Source: Bacillota bacterium (GTDB taxonomy: Bacteria; Bacillota; Clostridia; Acetivibrionales; DTU013). Taken from it: 18,276 nt of DNA. The notes under the pieces were generated by a model. It ran no database searches. It was not told where the DNA came from and saw only the letters and a list, made by a program, of their open reading frames with translations. Shown in pieces: positions 1 to 6,679 of this stretch. Both the position numbers and the translations under genes were made by a program. Position 1 is the first letter of the stretch. Every line of letters starts with the position of its first letter. The stretch lies in contig JAEYON010000012.1 of assembly GCA_023411645.1 (NCBI GenBank), positions 1-18,276 on the forward strand, given 5' to 3'.

Positions 1-241
1 GTCTGGACTGAAGGAGCGGCGAAATAAGCTGACGGAGATAATCACACGGGCGGAATCGGTATATGAAAACATCGAGAAATTCCTGCCGATTATTAAGAAA
101 TATACCGACATCACCGAGCTCAACACACAAATCCTCAACGAGCTTATACAGAAGATTGTGGTCTATGAAAAGACTGATAACCCTGACGGCAGCAAGAGCC
201 AACGGGTGGACATCCATTATAAATTCATCGGGTATGTGTAG
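1..241 (+). CDS. Large serine recombinase, C-terminal fragment (5' end outside window)
   Basis: The frame is open from base 2 and ends at TAG 239-241, giving 79 residues; the gene begins left of the window. The protein is rich in K/E/I helix, with the stretch ITELNTQILNELIQKIVV followed by a beta-like ending DIHYKFIGYV. This pattern (LT.EIL.ELI.KIVV then VDIHYKFIG) is the usual C-terminal DUF4368-type tail of TnpX/CcrA-like large serine recombinases of Clostridia. Such enzymes excise and integrate mobile elements through a serine-DNA intermediate. The catalytic domain is not visible, so activity cannot be judged. Its position at the outer side of an accessory region supports a mobile origin for the genes to its right, although the tRNA scar at the other end is more typical of tyrosine integrases. 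Confidence 0.8.
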   Translation, partial: SGLKERRNKLTEIITRAESVYENIEKFLPIIKKYTDITELNTQILNELIQKIVVYEKTDNPDGSKSQRVDIHYKFIGYV

Positions 242-352
242 ATGAAAGAGATGTTTGGATTGCCGATGGTCATGGCGATGGCGAAGGACGTCGAGATTGA
301 CGATGCACTGATAGCCGAAGCGAGAGAGCTGGCGAAAGGTCTCGCCGGATAA
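242..352 (+). CDS. Possible 36-residue small protein directly after the recombinase
   Basis: An ATG abuts the recombinase stop codon (TAG then ATG) and opens a 36-codon frame ending at TAA 350-352. The product starts MKEMFGLPMV, continues with a Met/Ala-rich stretch and ends in an acidic helix-like segment (DDALIAEARELAKG). The ribosome binding site is weak (CGGG just upstream), so translation would rely on coupling to the recombinase. I recognise no family. It may be a real small gene of the element or a degraded remnant of a longer one. Confidence 0.3.
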   Translation: MKEMFGLPMVMAMAKDVEIDDALIAEARELAKGLAG

Positions 353-359
353 ATACGGA

Positions 360-388
360 TTGCGGATAAAGGAAATTTTTGTTATAAT
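360..388 (+). promoter_or_regulatory. Candidate sigma-A promoter for the helicase operon
   Basis: TTGCGG at 360-365, a 17-base spacer and a perfect TATAAT at 383-388 form a good vegetative promoter. Transcription would start near 395, giving a leader of about 115 bases before the GTG at 512. The leader contains the inverted repeat at 415-450. The promoter begins just after the small reading frame ends, so the helicase operon probably has its own transcript. Confidence 0.6.
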
Positions 389-414
389 AAATCTAAATAG
401 CAGAAGCTTCAGAC

Positions 415-450
415 GATTTTAAACCCATCGAATTCGAGGGGTTTAAAATC
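415..450 (+). repeat. Perfect 12-bp inverted repeat in the leader of the helicase gene
   Basis: GATTTTAAACCC (415-426) and GGGTTTAAAATC (439-450) are exact reverse complements separated by 12 bases. The spacer itself contains the palindrome CGAATTCG (429-436). In RNA this is a long stable hairpin. There is no U-run after it (TTGGACTACTT follows), so it is not a standard intrinsic terminator. It lies between the candidate promoter and the helicase start. It could be an operator, an mRNA-protecting or attenuating hairpin, or a recombinase or element-end site. Which of these applies cannot be decided from sequence. Confidence 0.75.
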
Positions 451-511
451 TTGGACTACTTAAATTACTTCCCTGCGAGGTGATTTGTTTTATATTTGGG
501 GGTGATTCGTT

Positions 512-3500
512 GTGAAACTTTTCCCTGACTGGCAAGGCAATATTACGTTACCACCAACATCTCTGCGAAGAGAGTTGGTAGGAAAAAATGCTGTTTTTCA
601 GCAGGCTTTCCGAGGTTTGTGCACAAGTGCAGTGATAGAAGAATCTGAGGAAGGCCATTATTATGTTATAAGAACAAGTCTGGCATTCCCGTTTGATGAA
701 ATACTATTGCGCCTTAAAGGGACACGGCGGATAGAAACTAACAATGAAAAGCTTGTGCTGTTAGCCCCCGAGCTTAGAAGACTTCGCGAACTCGTAACTG
801 ATACAAAGTTGAAATGGGACGATCTCGGCTTACTTAATAGCAGGTTTGCCACGCCTGAACAGGTGATTGAAAGCTGGAAGGGTAAGTTCTCTTTCCGCGA
901 AGAAAATGATGGAGATGGCACGAAAGGGTTGAGGCCACCTCAGCTTGGTGCCTTGCATGCACTATCCGCACATTTTGCGGTCGGAAATAGCTTCGAACCT
1001 GCCACAGTTGTATTGCCTACCGGCACAGGAAAAACAGAAACAATGCTCTCTCTGCAAGTCTACAAAAGGCTTTCGAGAACTCTTGTTATCGTGCCAAGTG
1101 ATGCACTCAGGACACAAATTTCAAAGAAATTTATGTCCTTGGGAGTAATGCCTGATGTTGAAGTTATACCGCCGGAGACAATTGGTCCAAACGTTGCTGT
1201 ATTAAGAGTCGGCATTTGTTCAGAAGGTGCGGCGAGGTCAATAATTGAAAAATCTAATATTATTGTCGCCCTGCCTCAGTCACTAAGCGCTTCAACAGCT
1301 GACGCTCTTAGAGTTCTTACTGAGAATTGTACAGACCTTATAGTAGATGAAGCCCATCATATTCCAGCAGCGCAGTGGTCAAAAGTTCGTGAAATGTTTT
1401 CCGCGAAACGGATTACTCAGTTTACTGCTACTCCTTTTAGGAGAGATAATAAACGTGTTGATGGTAAAATTATCTTTAACTATAAGCTCGGTGATGCTCA
1501 GGCTGCTGGGTATTATCGTCCTATAAATTTGAAAACAATAGAAGAATACGGAGATGAGGAACAACGCGACAGAAGTATTGCTGAGGAAGCGCTGACCGCA
1601 CTTCGGCATGACCGAAATGAACTGCATCTCGACCACATACTTATGGCGCGTTGCGAGAGTAAAGAGCGTGCTATAAAAGTATTTCAGCTCTACCAAGAGC
1701 TTTCTCCGGAGATGCTACCTCAGCTTGTTTATTCTGGGGTTGGGCGTCAGCGTGAAAACCGTGAGGCACTCACAAAGCTGATTAATAGGGATGATAATGC
1801 CGCTCATATTGTTGTTTGCGTTGATATGTTGGGCGAAGGATTTGACCTGCCAAATCTAAAAGTTGCCGCTTTACATGACGCTCATAAATCTCTTGCCATC
1901 ACATTGCAGTTTGTTGGACGCTTTACGCGCAAAGGCAATTGGCAACAGATTGGTGAGGCTACTGTAGTAGTAAATATAGCTGATCCTGCTACTGAGAAAA
2001 AAATTGAGGCTTTATATGCCGAAGGCGCAGACTGGGATGGCTTAATAAAAAGGTTGAGTGAAGAGCGTATCGAGCAGGAACTTCGACTACAAGATGTGAT
2101 ACATAAATTACGTGAAGGCGGAGATCTCCATGCTTATCTTTCGCTTTGGAATCTGCGCCCGTCATTATCAACCCAGATTTTCAGAACACAATGCCAAGAT
2201 TGGAGCCCTGAAAAATATGCTGAAGTTCTTCCTGGAGATTCAGAAAGTTGGCACGCCATTGACAATAACATTCTTGTTGCAGTAGTCCATCGTAAAACTC
2301 GCGTACGCTGGGGCAATTACCAAGACATACTTGATCGTCAATATCATTTGTTGCTGGCACGATGGGACAGAGACAACGGGGCTCTTTTCGTTTACGCAAG
2401 CGATTATGATGGCTTAAAGAGCGTTGAGATAGCAAAAATAATAACTGACGACAGAACTGTTCTCATCCAAGGGCCAGTTATTTTCAATATACTAAATAAT
2501 GTTGAACTTCCGCTTGTAAAAAACCTTGGATCTTCAAGAATTGGCGCAATCAGTTTTACATCATATTTCGGGCCAAATGTCACAGAAGGTCTTGCATTAA
2601 TTGAGCGGGCTGAGTCTGCTTTGAACAATATCGCTTGTGTCGGTTACGAAAATGGTGACCGGGTTCTCTGGGGAGGTACCCAGAAGCGAGGTAAGGTGTG
2701 GCAACAGTCTGCTGGAACGATTGCAGAGTGGATTGATTGGACAATACGCACATGGGAGAAAGTATCCAATGAGGATGAGATTGACGCTGCGAATATTACG
2801 AATGATTTTCTGCGACCAAACAGATTAAATGCACCCCATAGTGAATATCCGATAAGTGTACAATGGGGTGAACAAGCACAGATTGCGTTAAGCGATCAGT
2901 ATATCGTGTTTGGAACAACCGAGGTCCCGCTATATCTTGTAGAGCTTGAATTAGCTGAAGTAAGAGATAACGGTGAAATCATTATTCGCATATCGAGCGA
3001 TGATGTATCTTCGGAATATAGTTTTCTGATTGATGACAGCATTTCTGCCGGATACCGATATATAAAGTATTCTGGACAAGATGTGTATTTTCAAAAGGCC
3101 AATGGCGATAGGAAGGCTTTGCACGAATACTTCATTGTTGATCCTGTGATAGTCAGGTATTCAGACGGAACATATTCATATAACTGCTATCATATCCCAG
3201 TACCCATGAATGCAGGAGAGTTCCCAAGAGACAGGATTGAATCCTGGGATTGGACATCAATACCGCTGAACAGGGAATCAATAGGCAAAAATGGAGATAC
3301 AAATACGATACAACATAAAAGTTTTCAGGCTATTGAAAACGAATTTGATGTTGTTTTTAATGATGATGGTAAAGGCGAAGCCGGTGACCTTGTCTGCTTA
3401 AAAGATATTGATGACAGTACGATCAAACTATGCCTGGTTCATTGCAAGGGTGCTATCGGTGGTCAGATTTCAGGCGAGATTGATAATTTTTATACTGTTT

Positions 3501-3808
3501 GTGGGCAGGCTCAAAAAAGCATAACAGTTAAGCACTTAGGCATGGCACGATTATATAACGATCTGAAACGCCGTCACGAAATATGGGTCAGAGAAGGTCA
3601 TTCTCGGTTTTTGAAGGGCGATATAAAGCAGCTCTCCTACTTCAAGGAAAAAGCTCGGAGATCAAAGATGCAGTTTGAAGTGGTTATAGTACAACCAGGA
3701 GGGTCGAAGGCAACTCTGAGTGCAGATATTCTGAAGCTCCTTGCGACAACGGAGCTTTTTCTTAAAAAGACAACGCAGGGTGACTTGCGTGTAGTGGTTT
3801 CACCGTAG
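512..3808 (+). CDS. SF2 DEAD/DEAH-box helicase with possible C-terminal nuclease-like domain
   Basis: A 1098-residue protein with a GTG start, supported by GGGGGTGATT at 498-507 just upstream. Helicase motifs are in order: Q-like RPPQ (141-144), Walker A PTGTGKT (169-175), DEAH (279-282), TATP (305-308), GEGFDLP motif V (441-447) and QFVGRFTR motif VI (466-473). This is an SF2 translocase of the type III/Res-subunit and COG1061-like group. About 450 residues of unrecognised sequence follow. Near 949-979 there is a pattern of E956, D959 and HCK (977-979) on predicted strands, which resembles the D...(Q/E)xK active site of Mrr-type PD-(D/E)XK nucleases; this is inference. There is no methyltransferase or specificity subunit nearby, so it is not an ordinary restriction system. 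The next gene starts about 31 bases later on the same strand. A phage-defence role is plausible but unproven. Confidence 0.88.
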   Translation: MKLFPDWQGNITLPPTSLRRELVGKNAVFQQAFRGLCTSAVIEESEEGHYYVIRTSLAFPFDEILLRLKGTRRIETNNEKLVLLAPELRRLRELVTDTKLKWDDLGLLNSRFATPEQVIESWKGKFSFREENDGDGTKGLRPPQLGALHALSAHFAVGNSFEPATVVLPTGTGKTETMLSLQVYKRLSRTLVIVPSDALRTQISKKFMSLGVMPDVEVIPPETIGPNVAVLRVGICSEGAARSIIEKSNIIVALPQSLSASTADALRVLTENCTDLIVDEAHHIPAAQWSKVREMFSAKRITQFTATPFRRDNKRVDGKIIFNYKLGDAQAAGYYRPINLKTIEEYGDEEQRDRSIAEEALTALRHDRNELHLDHILMARCESKERAIKVFQLYQELSPEMLPQLVYSGVGRQRENREALTKLINRDDNAAHIVVCVDMLGEGFDLPNLKVAALHDAHKSLAITLQFVGRFTRKGNWQQIGEATVVVNIADPATEKKIEALYAEGADWDGLIKRLSEERIEQELRLQDVIHKLREGGDLHAYLSLWNLRPSLSTQIFRTQCQDWSPEKYAEVLPGDSESWHAIDNNILVAVVHRKTRVRWGNYQDILDRQYHLLLARWDRDNGALFVYASDYDGLKSVEIAKIITDDRTVLIQGPVIFNILNNVELPLVKNLGSSRIGAISFTSYFGPNVTEGLALIERAESALNNIACVGYENGDRVLWGGTQKRGKVWQQSAGTIAEWIDWTIRTWEKVSNEDEIDAANITNDFLRPNRLNAPHSEYPISVQWGEQAQIALSDQYIVFGTTEVPLYLVELELAEVRDNGEIIIRISSDDVSSEYSFLIDDSISAGYRYIKYSGQDVYFQKANGDRKALHEYFIVDPVIVRYSDGTYSYNCYHIPVPMNAGEFPRDRIESWDWTSIPLNRESIGKNGDTNTIQHKSFQAIENEFDVVFNDDGKGEAGDLVCLKDIDDSTIKLCLVHCKGAIGGQISGEIDNFYTVCGQAQKSITVKHLGMARLYNDLKRRHEIWVREGHSRFLKGDIKQLSYFKEKARRSKMQFEVVIVQPGGSKATLSADILKLLATTELFLKKTTQGDLRVVVSP

Positions 3809-3839
3809 TTCATTTTACATGCAGAGGTGGATGAGCGGA

Positions 3840-4691
3840 ATGCGATTAGAAGAATATATTTTCAAACGTAAAAAAGAGGATGGAATCAATGAGTACGATT
3901 TGGATAAGCGTTCAGAGAATACTCGTATTTGCGTAAACTATATATTTGAGTATTTCAATAATTATCTTGAGACAAAACCAGCAGACGAGAAGACAGTATT
4001 GCATGAGCAGAAAATCGAGAAATACCGTAATATAATTCGTGATTATGATACCGAGGTAAGAGATTGGTTAGTCTCGCTTTATACATCATACGGGAAATAT
4101 ATGCACAAGAATTTAATGAACTTTATTACGGATGACTATTTTTTACTTTATGACAGCGAACCGGAATTCAGGGCATTATCTTATGAAATATACCCCAAGG
4201 TGGTAAAGAGATTCAAGTTTCTCGAAGGACAGTCAGAAATGATTTACTTATTCATTAAAGACTCCCATAAGGTAAAAAGCTTGTTCGCACCTTACAATCA
4301 AGACTTTTTTATATCCGAAGGAATCAATGAATGGATTAATGATACTTATAAAAAATATGGCGTGAATGTCTATAATTTTTGCTATGATTGGGCTCACTAT
4401 TTTTATGAATATCCGGACATATGGCCAAAAGGACATAAACAAAGAAGCGAATATTATGATAAAAGAGAGGAATACAAAAGTATTAAGTTACCTGACTCAA
4501 TGCTTTGGGATTATGACTATAAGCAGAAAAGTAATCTGTTTGGGCTTGATTCATTATATAGAAACATGCCGAAAAAGGTCTTCACCAAAGGGAAAAAGCA
4601 AGAATTTGAAGCAGTAATTCTGTACTGCTGGCTGCATGGAGTCACCAGTGATGATGAGTATTGGGACAGCTATGTAGAAAACGTGTTATAA
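3840..4691 (+). CDS. Unknown protein, probable partner of the helicase
   Basis: I do not recognise a family. The frame runs from ATG 3819 (290 residues), but GAGGTG at 3824-3829 fits the ATG at 3840 best (MRLEEYIFKRKK, 283 residues); ATG 3831 would sit too close to that ribosome binding site. The protein is soluble-looking, with no signal peptide or membrane segment. It is rich in Tyr, Phe, Trp, Lys and Asp/Glu and probably mostly helical. It has a charged N-terminus, a central aromatic segment (YNFCYDWAHYFYEYPDIW) and an acidic tail (DDEYWDSYVENVL). No enzyme motif is evident. It follows the helicase by 31 bases with no promoter between, so the two are probably cotranscribed and may work together. 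Confidence 0.75.
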   Translation: MRLEEYIFKRKKEDGINEYDLDKRSENTRICVNYIFEYFNNYLETKPADEKTVLHEQKIEKYRNIIRDYDTEVRDWLVSLYTSYGKYMHKNLMNFITDDYFLLYDSEPEFRALSYEIYPKVVKRFKFLEGQSEMIYLFIKDSHKVKSLFAPYNQDFFISEGINEWINDTYKKYGVNVYNFCYDWAHYFYEYPDIWPKGHKQRSEYYDKREEYKSIKLPDSMLWDYDYKQKSNLFGLDSLYRNMPKKVFTKGKKQEFEAVILYCWLHGVTSDDEYWDSYVENVL

Positions 4692-4767
4692 ATTATGTGT
4701 AGATTTTTAATTATGATATAACGAAAATAAGATAGTCTCCATTAAGGAGCGGTACGGAGGAAGAAAC

Positions 4768-5625
4768 ATGTCAAACTTAAACGCTGAAGAATACAAGTCA
4801 TTTGAAGGCATAAAGCATATTCGTGAAAACGGAACGGAATTTTGGTATGCTCGTGAGCTTGCTGAGGTCTTAGAATATGTGCAATGGAGAAATTTTCAGA
4901 AGGTAATTGACCGTGCCATTCTCGCCTGTAAAAACAGCGGATTTACTGTATCGGATCATTTTGCTGAGGCCAGCAAAACGATAGAAATGCCTAAAACAGC
5001 AAAAAAACAAATCGATGATTATGAACTTACAAGATATGCCTGTTACTTGATTGTCCAGAATGGTGATCCACGAAAAGAAATCATCGCGCTGGGACAAACC
5101 TATTTTGCTATACAGACACGACGCCAGGAAGTCCAGGATGCCTTTAATCAGCTTGACGAAAACAACAAGCGGTTAGTTGTTCGCGGAAATATAAAGCAAT
5201 GGAATCAGCTTCTTGCTGAAGCAGCGCATAATGCCGGAGTTATTACCGACGAGGAATTTGCAATCTTCCAAAATGCCGGATACATGGGGCTTTATGGCGG
5301 CATGACAGTCTCCGATATTCATGCGAGAAAAGGCTTGAAGAAAAACGATAAAATCCTTGATTATATGGGCAGCACAGAACTGATCGCCAATCTGTTCAGA
5401 ATTTCGCAGACCGAAGAAAAGCTGAAGCGTGATGAAGTTTCTACGGTGGAAGCCGCAAATAATACTCATTACGAGGTCGGTGAAAAAATCCGTAAAGCCA
5501 TTATTGAAATGGGCGCTACCCTTCCGGAAGACCTGCCGGTGCCGAAGAAAAGCATTCAAACCATTGAACGGGAGGAAATCCGCAAGCTCAGAAACTCAAA
5601 GAAGAAGCTGATGCTGGACGAATAA
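4768..5625 (+). CDS. dinD: DNA damage-inducible protein D (DinD-like, Bro-N domain)
   Basis: The product is 285 residues with a strong ribosome binding site (ACGGAGGAAG, 4755-4764) before the ATG. The N-terminal part carries a Bro-N-type fold signature: FWYARELAEVLEYVQWRNF followed by a segment ending LTRYACYLIVQNGDPRK. The C-terminus ends in the DinD-typical GATLPEDLPVPKKSI stretch near residues 249-264. DinD of E. coli is SOS-induced and acts on RecA filaments; Bro-N proteins are common in phages and mobile islands. It is separated from the preceding gene by 76 bases. In that gap I see no clear Gram-positive LexA box (GAAC-N4-GTTC type), so SOS control is not supported here. Family assignment is firm; the role in this island is inferred. 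Confidence 0.88.
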   Translation: MSNLNAEEYKSFEGIKHIRENGTEFWYARELAEVLEYVQWRNFQKVIDRAILACKNSGFTVSDHFAEASKTIEMPKTAKKQIDDYELTRYACYLIVQNGDPRKEIIALGQTYFAIQTRRQEVQDAFNQLDENNKRLVVRGNIKQWNQLLAEAAHNAGVITDEEFAIFQNAGYMGLYGGMTVSDIHARKGLKKNDKILDYMGSTELIANLFRISQTEEKLKRDEVSTVEAANNTHYEVGEKIRKAIIEMGATLPEDLPVPKKSIQTIEREEIRKLRNSKKKLMLDE

Positions 5626-5632
5626 ACGAAGA

Positions 5633-5908
5633 ATGTGTGATAACTGCAAGGACATTATTCTTAGGGATTCTTTCTATAGCCCAAATGATTACTTGAATTG
5701 TTTGGAGTACATCCAAGAATTAATTCACTCAGGTGAGTACAGTCTTATCAAAAAAACCTGTGAGTTGGATAAAGTAATGGATTCAAGCGGACATTGGAAC
5801 AGCGATATTATTGAGCACACAATTCAATGCGTAAAGTGTGGAAAGCTTTTTGTTTGTTTTTCTGATACATATCATGGGGGCGGAAGCTTCAAAGAGTCGA
5901 GGTATTAA
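5633..5908 (+). CDS. Small CxxC-pair (zinc-ribbon-like) hypothetical protein
   Basis: A 91-residue protein starting 8 bases after the DinD stop, with only a weak ribosome binding site (ACGAAGA), so translation is probably coupled. It begins MCDNCKD and has a second pair CVKCGK near residues 72-75. The two CxxC pairs could bind one zinc ion in a split ribbon. Between them are a helical stretch (NCLEYIQELIHSGEY) and a polar segment (DSSGHWNSDIIEHTIQC). I do not know its function. Small proteins of this shape are often found beside toxin/immunity or island genes. It is followed almost directly by the DUF4375-like gene, suggesting a two-gene unit. Confidence 0.7.
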   Translation: MCDNCKDIILRDSFYSPNDYLNCLEYIQELIHSGEYSLIKKTCELDKVMDSSGHWNSDIIEHTIQCVKCGKLFVCFSDTYHGGGSFKESRY

Positions 5909-5910
5909 AT

Positions 5911-6318
5911 ATGGGATGGCTTGATAAAATCTTGAATAAAGGTACTCAGGAACCTCAGTTATCAGAAGAAGCGCAACGATGGAATCGATTTATTGATGAG
6001 ATTTGTATGAAAGAACGCTCAGCACTTTCTTCATGCCAGAAAGCTGCGGTACATTCTTTCTGGTACGATTCTGAAATGAATAGTGGCGGTCATTCCGGTT
6101 ACTTTGATTGTTATCCGGGTGTAAAGGCTGATGATTTGATATGGGCTTTAAACGAGGTTGGGGCAAAAGCATATATTGAGAACTTCAAAGAAGCTACTTC
6201 TACAGGAGAAAGCGACGATTTTATGAAAACTGATGAGGCTTTTTATAGCATTAAACCGCCACTTGCCGATATACTGATGAAATATGAAGAAGAACATAAG
6301 GAGGAGATACTAAAGTAA
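5911..6318 (+). CDS. DUF4375/DMP19-like acidic protein
   Basis: The product is 135 residues, starting two bases after the previous stop, with GAGGT upstream. The core AVHSFWYDSEMNSGGHSGYF followed by DDLIWALNEVGAKAYIENFKEA resembles the DUF4375 family: a glycine-rich turn with an aromatic pair, then a helix of AL..iGA...A. The family includes Neisseria DMP19, a DNA-mimic protein that binds a transcription factor. The protein is acidic, with about 26 Asp/Glu against about 15 Lys/Arg, which is compatible with but does not prove a DNA-mimic role. It is the last gene of the island, ending 18 bases before the region leading into the tRNA remnant. Assignment is by pattern only. Confidence 0.7.
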   Translation: MGWLDKILNKGTQEPQLSEEAQRWNRFIDEICMKERSALSSCQKAAVHSFWYDSEMNSGGHSGYFDCYPGVKADDLIWALNEVGAKAYIENFKEATSTGESDDFMKTDEAFYSIKPPLADILMKYEEEHKEEILK

Positions 6319-6336
6319 TTTATACTACCTTACGAA

Positions 6337-6376
6337 CAACCAGCGGTCGCCGGTTCGAATCCGGCAGTTGGCTCCA
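6337..6376 (+). tRNA. 3' fragment of a tRNA gene (probable tRNA-Thr), island attachment site
   Basis: The sequence contains the 3' strand of an anticodon stem (ACCAG), a variable loop (CGGTC), a perfect T-arm (GCCGG TTCGAAT CCGGC, 6349-6365), the acceptor 3' strand AGTTGGC (6366-6372), discriminator T and encoded CCA (6374-6376). The 5' half is missing: no GCCAACT acceptor strand and no D-arm GGTAGAG lies upstream. U73 and the acceptor sequence fit a clostridial tRNA-Thr, but the anticodon is lost. This is the classic scar of integration into the 3' part of a tRNA gene. The intact gene would be expected at the far left end of the island, outside the window. Confidence 0.85.
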
Positions 6377-6416
6377 AAGCCTCTCAACTCATATAAGAGT
6401 GAGGGGCTTATTTATT
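6377..6416 (+). terminator. Intrinsic terminator after the tRNA fragment
   Basis: AAGCCTCTCAACTC pairs with GAGTGAGGGGCTT around a short loop (one G-U pair and one bulged A), followed by ATTTATTCTA. It directly follows the CCA end, so it is probably the original terminator of the tRNA gene, left in place by integration. It would also end transcripts coming from the island. Confidence 0.75.
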
Positions 6417-6417
6417 C

Positions 6418-6485
6418 TATAAAAGACCCAAAGTTGAGAAACGTCCCCGAATATAAAAGACCCAAAGTTGAGAAGCGTCCCCGAA
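6418..6485 (+). repeat. Tandem 34-bp direct repeat (GTCCCC-type intergenic repeat)
   Basis: Two adjacent 34-base copies, 6418-6451 and 6452-6485, differ at one position (GAGAAACG versus GAGAAGCG). Each reads TATAAAAGACCC then AAAGTTGAGAA(A/G)CGTCCCCGAA. On the other strand the core is GGGGACGTTTCTCAACTTT. Related cores occur in this window at 10328-10342, 13348-13366 and 13393-13411. Abundant GGGGAC...TTCTCA repeats are known in clostridial genomes, often as REP-like elements tied to Y1 transposases; that link is from general knowledge and not shown here. Confidence 0.85.
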
Positions 6486-6509
6486 TAGATTACCAGCTGT
6501 AAAGCGATG

Positions 6510-6538
6510 TTGTTCGAGTATACTTTATGAAGTATACA
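6510..6538 (+). promoter_or_regulatory. Candidate promoter of the MFS gene with repeated GTATAC
   Basis: TTGTTC (6510-6515), a 17-base spacer and TATACA (6533-6538) form a plausible sigma-A promoter. Two GTATAC hexamers, 6518-6523 and 6532-6537, lie 14 bases apart; each is itself palindromic, and together they form an inverted repeat overlapping the -10 element. This arrangement suggests an operator. The regulator is unknown. Confidence 0.5.
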
Positions 6539-6679
6539 TAAAAGGTATTTGTTTTTTATGCTTTTATGCTTTTATATCCGATATTTTTCACTAATTTAAC
6601 CTTTATGTCATTCAGTCATTGCAGACGTACAGTAAATCCAATAGAATTGTATCACAATTTCAACAAGGGGGATTCTAAA
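6539..6679 (+). other. AT-rich leader before the MFS gene
   Basis: This 141-base stretch holds a short tandem repeat, ATGCTTTT at 6558-6565 and 6566-6573, and poly-T tracts. The helicase-to-MFS gap contains no other gene. An upstream in-frame ATG at 6566 exists, but it has no ribosome binding site and its translation is not hydrophobic or conserved-looking, so I treat this as untranslated leader. No riboswitch fold is recognised. Confidence 0.5.

Noticed and set aside
4692..4767. LexA/SOS box before the DinD gene
   Set aside because: DinD would suggest SOS control, but no GAAC-N4-GTTC-like palindrome is visible in the gap.
6301..6376. Complete tRNA gene
   Set aside because: No acceptor 5' strand, D-arm or anticodon arm precedes the T-arm; only the 3' part is present.
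6418..6485. CRISPR array
   Set aside because: The two repeat units are directly adjacent without spacers, and no cas gene is nearby.
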